From Burkholderiales bacterium (GTDB lineage: Bacteria > Pseudomonadota > Gammaproteobacteria > Burkholderiales > Burkholderiaceae_B), in the NCBI GenBank assembly GCA_021300475.1, contig JAJTDO010000007.1:1-34453 (forward strand): a stretch of 34,453 nucleotides of DNA, in the 5' to 3' direction. The notes below the pieces were generated by a model. The model saw nothing but the letters and a program-made list of their open reading frames with translations. It was not told the DNA's origin and made no database searches. The stretch's first letter is position 1; each line of letters begins with the position of its first letter. Shown here piece by piece: positions 1 through 8,643 of the stretch. The position numbers and the translations under genes were made by a program.

Positions 1-2
1 AT

Positions 3-1325
3 CCGGTTATTTCGGGTTTCATCACGGCATCTGCCTTGTTGATTGTGGCTGGCCAGCTTAAAACGCTGTTGGGTGTGAGTGCGCAAGGCCAACATTTTTT
101 CGAAATCCTGTTTTCAATTGCCCGAGACTTTGGTCGCATCCACTGGCTGACATCCTTGCTGGCATTGGTTTGCATCTGTAGTCTGGTGTGGTTTCGCACC
201 GGGCTTGCGCCGCGGCTGACTTCTTCCGGATGGACGCCGCGTCAGGCGGCAACGGCTGCAAGGGTTGCGCCGGTTGTTTTGCTCATTGTTGCCACCGCAC
301 TGACGTGGTTTTTTCAGTGGCAACAGCAGGGTTTGGCCGTGGTGGGTGTGGTGCCTGCGGGGCTGGCGCCGTTTACTTGGCCTGTTTTTGACATGGCGCT
401 CTGGCAGGCGCTGGCTTTGCCTGCGCTGCTCATCAGCGTGGTAGGTTTTGTAGAGTCGGTTTCGGTGGCGCAGACGCTGGCTGCAAAAAACCGGGAACGC
501 ATTGAGCCCGACCAGGAATTGCTGGCATTGGGAGCCGGTAACCTGGCGGCCTCGCTGAGTGCCGGCTTTCCGGTGACAGGCGGGTTTGCGCGGTCCGTGG
601 TGAATTTCGATGCAGGTTCAAAAACCCAGGCGGCCGGTATATTCACCGCGTTTGGCATTGTGCTGGCTTCCTTGTTTCTGACCCCCGCCTTGTACTACCT
701 GCCAAAAGCCAGCCTTGCTGCAACCATTGTGGTGGCTGTATCCGGTTTGATTGATGTGGGTGTGCTAAAACGCACTTGGAATTACTCAAAACCTGATTTT
801 CTTGCCGCGCTTGCCACTTTGCTGCTGACCTTGCTGGCCGGTGTCGAGGTGGGTTTGACAGTCGGTTTGCTGGTGTCTTTGGCCTTGTTTTTATTTCGCA
901 CCAGTCGCCCTCACATTGCAACCGTGGGTTTGGTGCCGGGTACGCAGTCTTTTCGAAATGTGCTGCGGCACAAGGTCATGACCAGTTCGCAGGTTTTGGG
1001 TCTGAGGGTTGATGAGAGTCTGTACTTTGCAAATTCCAGAGCGTTGGAAGATTACATCAACGATGCTGTGGCTTCGCACCCCTTGCTTGAGCATGTGGTT
1101 TTGCAATGCAGCGCCATCAACGACATTGATGCCAGTGCCCTTGAAAGTCTGGAAGCCATTGAAAAGCGTTTGCGCGATTCAAACATCAAATTCCATTTGT
1201 CTGAGGTCAAAGGCCCAGTGATGGACCGGTTGAAAAAAACAGGCTTTCTGGAGCAGCTCAGCGGCGAGGTGTTCATGACCCATTACCAGGCCGTGGCCAC
1301 CTTGTCGCCTGAAAGCCTGCAGTGA
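3..1325 (+). CDS. SulP family inorganic anion transporter, 5'-truncated by the window edge
   Basis: This is the C-terminal part of a SulP/SLC26-type permease that moves sulfate, bicarbonate or a related anion across the inner membrane. The reading frame is open from base 3 and already codes for a transmembrane segment (PVISGFITASAL), so the true start lies outside the window and the first TTG at 36 is not a start. The visible part has several hydrophobic helices, the conserved loop around ELLALGAGN and FPVTGGFARS, and a C-terminal cytoplasmic STAS domain covering about the last 110 residues (LRVDESLYFANS, then an IDASALESLE helix). It is convergent with the HMG-CoA reductase gene, with one base between the two stop codons. 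The substrate cannot be read from the sequence. Confidence 0.93.
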   Translation, partial: PVISGFITASALLIVAGQLKTLLGVSAQGQHFFEILFSIARDFGRIHWLTSLLALVCICSLVWFRTGLAPRLTSSGWTPRQAATAARVAPVVLLIVATALTWFFQWQQQGLAVVGVVPAGLAPFTWPVFDMALWQALALPALLISVVGFVESVSVAQTLAAKNRERIEPDQELLALGAGNLAASLSAGFPVTGGFARSVVNFDAGSKTQAAGIFTAFGIVLASLFLTPALYYLPKASLAATIVVAVSGLIDVGVLKRTWNYSKPDFLAALATLLLTLLAGVEVGLTVGLLVSLALFLFRTSRPHIATVGLVPGTQSFRNVLRHKVMTSSQVLGLRVDESLYFANSRALEDYINDAVASHPLLEHVVLQCSAINDIDASALESLEAIEKRLRDSNIKFHLSEVKGPVMDRLKKTGFLEQLSGEVFMTHYQAVATLSPESLQ

Positions 1326-1326
1326 G

Positions 1327-2499
1327 TCAGGTGCGGTTGCGCCCGTAAGCGTCGTGAGAAGACACCCATTCGTCTGCCACAATCGCAGACAGCAGCGACA
1401 AGTCGCCCGCCAGTACAGTGGCACCAATAATTTCCGCCAGTTTGCGTGCTTTTCCAGCACCTTCGCAACCCATCAGGCGCAGGCATTCCGCTTGTGTTGG
1501 CAAACCGGTGCCGCCGCCCTTGCTGGCGCATATCAACGAGGGCAGGGTGATGGAGAAATACAGATCGCCTTCTTTGGTCAGATCCATGAATGCAAAGCCG
1601 GCGTGCGATTCCACCACGTTTGCTTCGTCCTGGCCGGTGGCAATAAAAATGGAAGCAATGCCATTGGCCGAATGGGGGCCGCTGTAGGCTGAACCCGCGA
1701 GTTGGTTGCCGATGGCGCTGCGCTGGCGTTGTTTGAACATGATTTCCGGCGTGGTTCTGGCCAGACGTTGCAACACATCGCGTTTGACAACCGCCTCTGC
1801 AATAACGCGCTTTCCGCGGCTGTGCATCAGGTTCATGTGTGAATGCTTTTTATCGGTTTCAATGGCGCCGCTGAGCGCAAAATAAACAATGGCTTCCGGG
1901 CTGTTTTTCAATATCCATTGGCAGGCGGCATGCGTGGCTTTACCGCTCATGTTCTGGCCTGCGGCGTCGCCTGTGGTGTAGTTAAAACGGCAATACACCA
2001 TTTTCGCAATTTGCCAGGTTTGTATGTGCTGCAATTTGCCAAAACCCGTGGTGGCTTGTGCTTGGGTTCTGATGTCTGCTTCTTGATTCCTGAGCCATTG
2101 CACAAACCGCTTGCCCGCTCTGGCGTCTTCAAATTCGAACAGGGGTGCCCTTTGCATGAACTCTTCAATGACCGTGACTTTAACGCCACCGGACTCAGAC
2201 AGCATGCGCATGCCGCGGCTGTAGGAGGCCACCAGCGTGCCTTCGGTGGTGGCCATGGGCACATAAAACCAACCTTGCGCTTCCTCGCCGTTGATCAACA
2301 CCGGACCTGCAACCCCCACCGGCATTTGCAGTACACCAATAAAGTTTTCCGTATTGTTTCTTACGCTGGCCGGGTCAATGGAGTAATGCCCTGTGTGAGT
2401 TAACTCACCTCCCGTTTGTTGGGTTAGAAAGTCGCGTCGCGCCTGTGCAGCCTCTTCGGTGTAGTTGTCTTCGAAGCGGGGAACGGGTTTTCTGTCCAT
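1327..2499 (-). CDS. Hydroxymethylglutaryl-CoA reductase, class I-like (390 aa)
   Basis: HMG-CoA reductase interconverts HMG-CoA and mevalonate using NAD(P)H. The sequence shows the family blocks in order: ENFIGVLQMPVGVAGP (51-66), TTEGTLVAS with the candidate catalytic Glu86, GDAAGQNM (177-184, dinucleotide-binding region), a DKK followed by HSRGK (216-230) with the candidate catalytic Lys, GQDEAN with Asp291, and a C-terminal His382 in SSHDAYGRNRT. The TTEG and QMPVGVAGP forms fit class I (eukaryote/archaeal type) better than the class II degradative enzyme. The region around the catalytic Lys differs from the textbook class I sequence. The length, without membrane anchor, fits a soluble enzyme. 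No other mevalonate-pathway gene is adjacent, so whether it makes or consumes mevalonate is unknown. Confidence 0.9.
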   Translation of the reverse strand: MDRKPVPRFEDNYTEEAAQARRDFLTQQTGGELTHTGHYSIDPASVRNNTENFIGVLQMPVGVAGPVLINGEEAQGWFYVPMATTEGTLVASYSRGMRMLSESGGVKVTVIEEFMQRAPLFEFEDARAGKRFVQWLRNQEADIRTQAQATTGFGKLQHIQTWQIAKMVYCRFNYTTGDAAGQNMSGKATHAACQWILKNSPEAIVYFALSGAIETDKKHSHMNLMHSRGKRVIAEAVVKRDVLQRLARTTPEIMFKQRQRSAIGNQLAGSAYSGPHSANGIASIFIATGQDEANVVESHAGFAFMDLTKEGDLYFSITLPSLICASKGGGTGLPTQAECLRLMGCEGAGKARKLAEIIGATVLAGDLSLLSAIVADEWVSSHDAYGRNRT

Positions 2500-2636
2500 G
2501 GTGCTGGTTCAAGAAAGTGGATGAGCTGAAAGAGTAACCCGAAATCTGATGCTTTTGCAGCCTTTGTGCGCAATCGAATGGTGGCCATGCCAGTGTTTTG
2601 ACTAAGCTTTGCGCTGTTATTAAATGGGAGTTCGGC

Positions 2637-3407
2637 ATGGCTGCAATAAAGAAAACCGTCAGTACAGCGTCCAGCCGACCTGTACCGCTGGCGGTTTTGT
2701 ATTTAATCTCAGTGGTTGGATTTGGTGCCCTGCTTTATGCGTTTGCTGCCTTCATGTTGCCCATTTTTTTGGTAATGGTGCTGGGTTGGCTATGGATTTC
2801 ATATGTGTTTGTGCTGTTTCATAAAAACAGTACGACACTCAATGAAACGCAGCGTCTGGTTCATGTGGATACGCTCACGGGCTTGCCCAACCGAAGGGGC
2901 TTTGACTATCTTTATAGCGCTTTGGTGAAACGCGCGAAACGGCAAAAGACGCCCATCAGTGTCTTGTTCATCGACATTGACCACTTCAAGCAATTCAACG
3001 ATAAATATGGACACGCCACCGGCGATATTGCGTTACGGTATACCGCGCGGGCGTTGTCGCGGTGCTTGCGAAGACCCTTGGACCTGTGCTGTCGCTGGGG
3101 CGGCGAGGAGTTTGCCGTGGTGTTGCCAGACACCAATTCGGTGGGTGCGTGCTACCTTGCAGAAAACCTGTTGTATGCCGTCAAGCGCTTACGCATCAGA
3201 CGACCTGGCGGCATTGCCTTGCACATTACGATCAGCATTGGTATTGCCACCAGCGATGAGGGGCCGATCATCAGTGCACAAGATTTGCTGACACAGGCCG
3301 ACCTTGCTTTGTACAAAGCCAAGGACGCCGGACGCGACCGGTATTTTTTATATGAAGGTATAGGGCAAAAAAAAGAAACCAACACGGCTCGCATGTTGGT
3401 TCAATGA
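2637..3407 (+). CDS. Membrane-anchored diguanylate cyclase (GGDEF)
   Basis: The protein is 256 aa and predicted to make cyclic di-GMP from two GTP. Two hydrophobic helices (about 18-39 and 40-62) anchor it in the inner membrane. They are followed by a GGDEF domain starting at DTLTGLPNRRGFD (78-90), with the metal-binding FIDIDHFKQFND block (111-122) and an active-site GGEEF (155-159). An RPLD at 146-149, exactly five residues before GGEEF, matches the RxxD inhibitory I-site, so product inhibition is expected. The ATG at 2637 is preferred to the TTG at 2598 because GGGAG-like sequence lies about 8 bases upstream of it. There is no recognisable sensory domain beyond the short membrane part. The 3' end overlaps a minus-strand terminator. 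Confidence 0.93.
   Translation: MAAIKKTVSTASSRPVPLAVLYLISVVGFGALLYAFAAFMLPIFLVMVLGWLWISYVFVLFHKNSTTLNETQRLVHVDTLTGLPNRRGFDYLYSALVKRAKRQKTPISVLFIDIDHFKQFNDKYGHATGDIALRYTARALSRCLRRPLDLCCRWGGEEFAVVLPDTNSVGACYLAENLLYAVKRLRIRRPGGIALHITISIGIATSDEGPIISAQDLLTQADLALYKAKDAGRDRYFLYEGIGQKKETNTARMLVQ
3366..3401 (-). terminator. Rho-independent terminator for the BON-domain gene
   Basis: An inverted repeat AACCAACA (3377-3384) / TGTTGGTT (3394-3401) has a 9-base loop. Read on the minus strand it is followed by a T-rich run (complement of the A-run at 3367-3374). It lies about 80 bases past the stop of the BON gene and sits inside the last codons of the diguanylate cyclase gene on the other strand. Confidence 0.75.
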
Positions 3408-3477
3408 AGCGTTTCTGTCTAACAACGGTATGGAGCCAAACCTGACATCACGCGACTGTGGACCAGAGGATAAAGAA

Positions 3478-4128
3478 TCAGGACACAACCAGATTATCAA
3501 TGACGTTGCCCACGCCGGCGGCGTCCCAAGCGCAACGTTCAACCAATGTTCGGTCCATCAGGCTGTGAACCTTGCCACTTAAAATAACATCACTGCCCTT
3601 GACTTCAACCTTGATGTCTCCGGCCTCGCTCAAGGCGCGGCGTTTCAGCGCGGCCTCAATGTCACCCTTGATGGCCACGGCAGACACCTTGGGCTTAATG
3701 GTGATGCGGTCGTGCACACCCAGTATGCCTTTGACTTGCTGAACCAGTTGTAGAACCGACTTTTTCTGGTATTCCCATTCCAGTGCGCCTGTCAGTGTTA
3801 CCCAGCCGTTTTCAACCATCACATGAATGTCGTCTTTCTTGATGTAGGTGGCCCAGTCCAAAATGTTGTTCAACGCATTGGCGATGGTGATGTCGCTGCG
3901 CTGGTATTGGCTAGGCAATTGCACATCCATTTCAATAACCAATGCTTTTACCCCCTGAACCCGTTGAGCCGCTTTTTCTGCACGCCACTTCTCGGCATAA
4001 CTGTCGACATGCCCAGACAGGGTAACAATGCCATTTTTAACTTCCACACCAATTTGTGCCGCATTGATGGAAGGTTCCCAGTGCAGTTCGGCCATTACTT
4101 CTTTTTGTAACATTGAATCGGTTTTCAT
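3478..4128 (-). CDS. BON-domain protein (three BON domains)
   Basis: The protein is 216 aa and made almost entirely of three BON domains, at roughly 7-75, 80-145 and 150-216. Each shows the alternating pattern with a central glycine (VKNGIVTLSGHVDS, VENGWVTLTGALEW, VKGSDVILSGKVHS). BON domains are found in OsmY-like stress proteins and are thought to contact phospholipid surfaces. No clear signal peptide is present from this start, so a cytoplasmic or membrane-surface location is possible. The ATG at 4128 is chosen over the longer frame because GAGGA lies just upstream and the extra N-terminal sequence is not domain-like. It lies 65 bases downstream of the cyclopropane synthase gene on the same strand, which suggests co-transcription and a shared role in membrane stress. 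Confidence 0.88.
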   Translation of the reverse strand: MKTDSMLQKEVMAELHWEPSINAAQIGVEVKNGIVTLSGHVDSYAEKWRAEKAAQRVQGVKALVIEMDVQLPSQYQRSDITIANALNNILDWATYIKKDDIHVMVENGWVTLTGALEWEYQKKSVLQLVQQVKGILGVHDRITIKPKVSAVAIKGDIEAALKRRALSEAGDIKVEVKGSDVILSGKVHSLMDRTLVERCAWDAAGVGNVIDNLVVS

Positions 4129-4193
4129 AGCTTCAGTCCTCTTAGGTTTAACGATAAGCGCTGTATCAGCGGTGATAAAACGTGCCTCATCTT

Positions 4194-5654
4194 CTAACTC
4201 TGCAAATGACGGCCCGCCATGAGATCGGCTTGTTCTTCGGCTTCGCTTTTGCGGGCAAGAATCTCGGTCAAACACAAATGACCAGACTCAAACTCCAGTG
4301 CGTTGGCCGACATGAAAAGTCGCCAGATTCTGTAATTGGGTTCACTGACATATTTCAGTGCATCCGCGTGTTTTTCTTCCAGCCGACCAACCCAGCGTCG
4401 CAAGGTGGTGGCGTAGTGTTTGGAAAGTTCATCTGTTCCTTCCACTTCGAAGCGGGCAGATTTTGTAATGCTCTCCAAATGCTGAAGGGTCACAATGTCG
4501 TTGGGCGGGAAGGCATAACGGTTGATAAAACCGGAAGACAAAGTGTTGCTTGTAGATTCTTGTTCTTGAGTGATGAATTGCTGCAGCAACAAACCGCCTG
4601 GTTTTAGCAATTGATTGACTTTGTTCAGATAGACGGAAAGATTTCTGGGTTTGATGTGTTCGAATAAATCTACATTGCAGACTTTGTCGTAAACCTCACT
4701 GCCCTCAATGTCCTTATAACTTCTCAGTTCTATGAATACGTGGCCCGTAAGCCCGCGGGTAATGATCTGTGAATTTGCCCACGCCCATTGCTCTTTGTTG
4801 GAAGTAATGCCGTGTACTCTGGCACCAAAGTATTTCGCAGCGTGCATGGCCAGCGTTCCCCAGCCGCAACCGATTTCCAGTAAGCGGTCGCCTGGCTTTA
4901 GCAATAGTTTTTTGCAGAGATCATCCAGCTTTTGACGCTGAGCCAAGGCGAGACTATCGCTCTTATGCTGAAACAAGGCGCAGGCATAACGCATGTCTGC
5001 ATCCAGCCACAAACTGTAGAACTGCGAGTTGGCAGGATAGTAGGCGGCAATCGATTCACCATTGCCGTTTTTAGGATTAGGTTTTTTTTTCAAGTTCTCG
5101 ATCATTGCAATGAGTTGCTTGTCTTTTTGAAGTCCCAAGCCGCTGCGTTTCCAATGAAGGCTTTGAAAAAACACCCGCATGCGTTGTATAAAACTGGGCC
5201 GAAGATCTCCCAACAAATCCGCCATTTTTAAAACCGCGAAAAAATCGCCGGTGACATCAATGTCGTCCCTGAAATATGCATCGGCCATGCGCAACGGGTC
5301 GCTTCCCAAAACCAGGCATCGCACCGCGTGTTCGCTGCGAAAGTGCAACTCAAAAGGCATGGGTATTTCATTGCCGCAACTGTTTCCCAGGCGCACCACT
5401 TTTCCATTCCACAGCCGGACAATCAGATGCCCTTTAAAGTCCTTGAAAAGTGTCCATAAAAATTTTGCGGCCTCTCGAGTCCCATCGGGATGCTGTTGCG
5501 GTGGCCAATTTTCACCCCGCAAGGCATTCCACTGCAATTTTTCGAGCTTCGCAGTGTTATTGGGGCGAGCCGCTTTTACGTAACCGCCGGGGCTTGAACG
5601 AATGCCCCCGTCGGTGGTTTCTGTAAATGGCATGTTGTCATACGGTGTTTGCAT
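4194..5654 (-). CDS. Cyclopropane-fatty-acyl-phospholipid synthase-like methyltransferase
   Basis: The protein is 486 aa and predicted to methylenate unsaturated acyl chains of membrane phospholipids using S-adenosylmethionine. The N-terminal about 180 residues form the lipid-binding region. The SAM-binding motif LLEIGCGWGTL (258-268) begins a class I methyltransferase domain, followed by the HGITSNKEQ and NVDLFEHI blocks typical of the Cfa family. The segment SQFYSLWLDADMRYACALF corresponds to the conserved Cfa substrate region. It is longer than the usual 380-430 residues because of an extra N-terminal stretch of about 40 residues. A second Met at position 8 is an alternative start, and no strong ribosome binding site separates the two. 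It lies upstream of the BON gene and downstream of a divergently regulated Crp/Fnr gene on the same strand. Confidence 0.9.
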   Translation of the reverse strand: MQTPYDNMPFTETTDGGIRSSPGGYVKAARPNNTAKLEKLQWNALRGENWPPQQHPDGTREAAKFLWTLFKDFKGHLIVRLWNGKVVRLGNSCGNEIPMPFELHFRSEHAVRCLVLGSDPLRMADAYFRDDIDVTGDFFAVLKMADLLGDLRPSFIQRMRVFFQSLHWKRSGLGLQKDKQLIAMIENLKKKPNPKNGNGESIAAYYPANSQFYSLWLDADMRYACALFQHKSDSLALAQRQKLDDLCKKLLLKPGDRLLEIGCGWGTLAMHAAKYFGARVHGITSNKEQWAWANSQIITRGLTGHVFIELRSYKDIEGSEVYDKVCNVDLFEHIKPRNLSVYLNKVNQLLKPGGLLLQQFITQEQESTSNTLSSGFINRYAFPPNDIVTLQHLESITKSARFEVEGTDELSKHYATTLRRWVGRLEEKHADALKYVSEPNYRIWRLFMSANALEFESGHLCLTEILARKSEAEEQADLMAGRHLQS

Positions 5655-5761
5655 GTCTTACTCGCGTTGGGTCGGGTCAGGAAATCGCCTGAAGCTGCGA
5701 ACGTTCATCAATATAGCGATGGGTCGAAACCCCGTCTGATGTCCAGATCACAGAAAAAGAC

Positions 5762-6544
5762 TCAACGCATGAAGTAATTTCTCGCTGCGTGATGTATGCC
5801 GTTGGCCATCACATGCCGGTCACTTTTTCCGTTATTGGGAAGCAGGCGGTCATACTCTGCCCGAAGGACGCCATAGCATTCGCAGGTGCGTTTTTCCAAG
5901 CCCGCACGGTCTAGAATCCTGATGTGACCGCGGGAATAGGAAATCAATTTTTCTCGCTGCAGTTTGGTGGCTGCGTGCGTAACCCCTTCCCGGCGCACAC
6001 CCAGCATGTTGGCAATGAGTTCCTGCGTCATGATGATTTCATTGCCGTCAATGCGATCCAGTGTTTGCAGCAGCCAGCGGCAAAGTTGTTGGTCCAATGT
6101 GTGATGACGGTTGCAGACTGCAACCTGAGACATTTGAGTCATCAAGGCTTGTGTGTATCTCAACAACAAGTGGGTGGTGCTGCCACCTTGTGAGAAGGCT
6201 TCATTGATGGTGGAAGCATTGAGTCGGTAACCTTCACCAGCGCTCTGCACCACTGCTCGGTTAATGGTGGAGCGTCCCCCCATGAAAACGGGCGCGCCCA
6301 CGCAACCTTCGCGTCCTATCACCGCCATTTCAGCTGAGGAACCATCTTCCAGAACATACAGCAGTGACACAACTGAGGTTGTTGGAAAGTAGACATAGTT
6401 TTGCGGGTCGCCTGACTCGCTGAGCACCATGCCCAAAGGCATTTTGATGGGTTCAAGCTGGTTTTGTATGCGCAGTTTTTCTTCTGCGGGTATGGCTTCC
6501 AGTAAAACGTTTTTAGAGGTGGTGACTGGGCTGAGAGTATGCAT
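5762..6544 (-). CDS. Crp/Fnr-family transcriptional regulator
   Basis: The protein is 260 aa with an N-terminal cyclic-nucleotide-binding-type beta-barrel (about 20-145) and a C-terminal winged helix-turn-helix (about 155-225; the segment ELIANMLGVRREGVTHAATKL is the HTH core). The barrel has the GxxxxES and VIGREGCVG features of the family. The arginine expected in a true cAMP site is not obvious. The N-terminus lacks the four-cysteine cluster of Fnr, so direct oxygen sensing is unlikely. AAGGAAG lies upstream of the ATG. The target genes are unknown. The next gene downstream on the same strand is the cyclopropane synthase, 107 bases away, which makes it a candidate target. Confidence 0.9.
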   Translation of the reverse strand: MHTLSPVTTSKNVLLEAIPAEEKLRIQNQLEPIKMPLGMVLSESGDPQNYVYFPTTSVVSLLYVLEDGSSAEMAVIGREGCVGAPVFMGGRSTINRAVVQSAGEGYRLNASTINEAFSQGGSTTHLLLRYTQALMTQMSQVAVCNRHHTLDQQLCRWLLQTLDRIDGNEIIMTQELIANMLGVRREGVTHAATKLQREKLISYSRGHIRILDRAGLEKRTCECYGVLRAEYDRLLPNNGKSDRHVMANGIHHAARNYFMR

Positions 6545-6691
6545 GTCGGGTCTGACTTCCTTGAAGAAAAAGTTGATTCGGATGAACTATTTTCAAAGTA
6601 GTCTAGGTTTTTTATTCCACGGATTGCGTTCGCCAACACACCGATTTGAGTGAATTCAAGCGCTTTTTTCGCTTGTTTTACGCGAGCGTGA

Positions 6692-6718
6692 ACAGGCACA
6701 CAGAAGTGTTGTGCCTGT
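6692..6718. repeat. Inverted repeat between the tRNA-Arg and the Crp/Fnr-type gene
   Basis: ACAGGCACA (6692-6700) and TGTGCCTGT (6710-6718) form a perfect 9-bp stem with a 9-base loop. It lies about 50 bases 3' of the tRNA and upstream of the Crp/Fnr-type gene. No T-run follows on either strand, so it is not a clear intrinsic terminator. It may be a processing or stabilising hairpin for the tRNA transcript or an operator for the regulator gene. A shorter hairpin CGTGC/GCACG (6751-6765) lies directly 3' of the tRNA. Confidence 0.45.
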
Positions 6719-6768
6719 CGGTATTCAATACGGAAAATTGGGGGAAGGTGCGTGCTGAAAGCACGGGA

Positions 6769-6844
6769 TGGTGCGCCCGGCTGGAATCGAACCAGCGACC
6801 CTTGGCTTCGGAGGCCAATACTCTATCCACTGAGCTACGGGCGC
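6769..6844 (-). tRNA. tRNA-Arg (anticodon CCG)
   Basis: On the minus strand the sequence folds as a standard cloverleaf of 76 bases. The acceptor stem is GCGCCCG pairing with CGGGCGC, and the D arm is GCTC...GAGT. The anticodon stem TTGGC/GCCAA carries loop CTCCGAA, giving anticodon CCG. The T arm contains GGTTCGATTCC. The discriminator is A and the terminal CCA is encoded in the DNA (6769-6771 on the plus strand read TGG). CCG reads the arginine codon CGG. Confidence 0.97.
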
Positions 6845-6855
6845 ATTGAGGTTCC

Positions 6856-6861
6856 ATTATA
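6856..6861 (-). promoter_or_regulatory. Probable -10 box of the tRNA-Arg promoter
   Basis: The minus strand reads TATAAT here, a perfect sigma-70 -10 hexamer, ending 11 bases before the mature tRNA 5' end at 6844, so the leader would be only a few bases. No good -35 hexamer is visible at 16-18 bases upstream. The box sits between imperfect inverted arms TGAGGTT (6847-6853) and AACCTCA (6869-6875), which may also act as a weak terminator for terC. Confidence 0.5.
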
Positions 6862-6884
6862 ACCTTGAAACCTCATGGGACTGA

Positions 6885-7625
6885 TCAGGCGAGCCTGCGT
6901 TTCTTTTTGGACCGGATGTTGAGCATTTCCACCAACAGGGAAAAGGCCATGGCAGAGTAGAGGTAACCCTTGGGAATGTGCGCGCCAAAGCCTTCTGCAA
7001 TCAGGGTGAGACCCACCATCATCAGGAATGACAAGGCCAAGACCTTCACCGACGCGTGCCGTTCAACAAACTCTCCGATAGACTTGGCAGCAACCAGCAT
7101 GACGCCCACGGACAGCACAACGGCAGCCACCATCACCGACAGGTGGTCCACCATGCCCACGGCCGTGATGACCGAGTCAAGGGAAAACACGATGTCGAGG
7201 ATACCGATTTGCACGATGGAGCCCCAGAACAAGGCTGCACCTTTCTGTTTTGCGGCGTCCAGTGTGGTGCTTTCTTCGTAGGTGGCGTGCTTGTCTTCCA
7301 CTTCTGAATAAATTTCATGCGTGGATTTATAAAGCAGGAACAGACCACCGAAGATCAGCACCAGGTCGCGGCCCGTCACGGTTTTTTCCATGATGGTGAG
7401 CAGGGGTTCGGTCAGGCCGATGATCCACGACAAGGAAAACAGCAGGGCGATGCGAGACACCATTGCAAATATGAGACCAAATTGCCGCACTTTGTGCTGC
7501 ATTTCTGCGGGCAACTTGGACACCAGCACCGTGATGAAAATGACGTTGTCGATGCCCAGCACGATTTCCAGGGCGGCCAGCATAAAAAACGCTAGCCAAA
7601 TGTTGGGATCAAGCAGCAATTCCAT
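6885..7625 (-). CDS. TerC-family integral membrane protein
   Basis: The protein is 246 aa with about seven hydrophobic helices and the TerC-family acidic motifs LEIVLGIDNVIF (near residue 20) and DIVFSLDSV in a second repeat half. TerC/Alx-like proteins are linked to metal-ion (manganese or calcium) export or metal supply to exported proteins, and to tellurite resistance in some plasmids. The short C-terminus (RSKKKRRLA) is strongly basic and cytoplasmic. The gene starts 17 bases after the htpX stop codon with AGGAA upstream of its ATG, so it is very likely co-transcribed with htpX. Both products would act at the inner membrane in envelope homeostasis. The name terC is not assigned because the tellurite role is not shown. 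Confidence 0.92.
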   Translation of the reverse strand: MELLLDPNIWLAFFMLAALEIVLGIDNVIFITVLVSKLPAEMQHKVRQFGLIFAMVSRIALLFSLSWIIGLTEPLLTIMEKTVTGRDLVLIFGGLFLLYKSTHEIYSEVEDKHATYEESTTLDAAKQKGAALFWGSIVQIGILDIVFSLDSVITAVGMVDHLSVMVAAVVLSVGVMLVAAKSIGEFVERHASVKVLALSFLMMVGLTLIAEGFGAHIPKGYLYSAMAFSLLVEMLNIRSKKKRRLA

Positions 7626-7642
7626 AAATCAGGTTCCTGTCT

Positions 7643-8521
7643 TTAACGGGGTTGGCTCAGGGCCGCAATGCGGTCCTCAAGCGAGGGGTGGCTGGAAAAC
7701 AGCGCCATGATGCCACCTTTTCCACTGATGCCGGAGGCTGCCATGTTGCTGGGCAGTTCACCAGCCTGCATGCTGCCCAGACGGCGCAGTGCGTTGATCA
7801 TTGGCTGACGGTTGCGCATCAATTCTGCAGCACCTGCGTCGGCCTTGAATTCGCGCTGACGTGAGAAGAACATGACAATGACGGAGGCCAACAGACCCAG
7901 CGTCAGTTCCATGACAATCACGGTGGCGAAGTAAGCCATGCCGGGGCCGCTGCTTTCTTCATCGTCTTTGCGCATTGCGCTGTCCACGAAGTGACCGACC
8001 ACCCGCGCCAGGAAGAACACAAAGGTATTGACCACGCCTTGAATCAGCGTCAGGGTCACCATGTCACCGTTGGCAACGTGAGCCACCTCGTGCGCCAAAA
8101 CAGCTTCCGCTTCTTCACGCGTCATGGAGTGCAGCAAGCCGGTGGAGACGGCCACCAGCGAATTGGATTTGCTGGGCCCGGTGGCAAAGGCGTTGGCTTC
8201 ACCTTCGTAAATGGCAACTTCCGGCATCGGAATGTTGGCGCGTTGGGCCAAGGTCTGCACCGTGCTGAACAACCAACGCTCAACCTCATCTCGAGGTTGT
8301 TCGATGACTTTGGCGCCGGTGCTCCATTTGGCGATGGTTTTGCTCATCATCAAACTGATGAATGAGCCGCCAAAACCCATCAGGGCGGCAAAGCCCAGCA
8401 GGGTGACCAGGTTCAGGTTGCCGTCTGAACGGAAGTTGTTCAGGCCGAGCAGGCTGGCAGTAATACTGAGAACCAACATGATGGCGATGTTGGTGGCTAA
8501 AAATAAAAGTACCCGTTTCAT
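7643..8521 (-). CDS. htpX: Membrane-bound zinc protease HtpX
   Basis: The protein is 292 aa, the usual HtpX length. HtpX is an inner-membrane M48 metallopeptidase that degrades misfolded membrane proteins together with FtsH. The two N-terminal helices (4-25 and 38-58), the zinc-binding HEVAH (144-148), a second pair of helices and the third metal ligand region ([10 protein letters not shown]) are all visible. The ATG at 8521 is chosen because AAGGAG stands about 8 bases upstream. A longer open frame to 8851 has no HtpX-like sequence. The gene is divergent from the LysR-type regulator with about 120 bases between, and leads into the terC-like gene. Confidence 0.97.
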   Translation of the reverse strand: MKRVLLFLATNIAIMLVLSITASLLGLNNFRSDGNLNLVTLLGFAALMGFGGSFISLMMSKTIAKWSTGAKVIEQPRDEVERWLFSTVQTLAQRANIPMPEVAIYEGEANAFATGPSKSNSLVAVSTGLLHSMTREEAEAVLAHEVAHVANGDMVTLTLIQGVVNTFVFFLARVVGHFVDSAMRKDDEESSGPGMAYFATVIVMELTLGLLASVIVMFFSRQREFKADAGAAELMRNRQPMINALRRLGSMQAGELPSNMAASGISGKGGIMALFSSHPSLEDRIAALSQPR

Positions 8522-8643
8522 AGGTAAAGCTCCTTGAAATAAAAAATAACTGACACTTCTCAGTTCACACCGAGCATTGTATTGGGCTAGTATGTCAGGA
8601 TAAACAGGATAAAAGCTGAAAAACCATTCGGAAAAAAAGAACA

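Noticed and set aside
1843-2403. Plus-strand open frame of 186 codons
   Set aside because: It lies opposite the HMG-CoA reductase gene, whose motifs are unambiguous, so it is a shadow.
6646-6849. Open frame of 67 codons running through the tRNA-Arg gene
   Set aside because: It consists largely of antisense tRNA sequence. The tRNA cloverleaf is certain.
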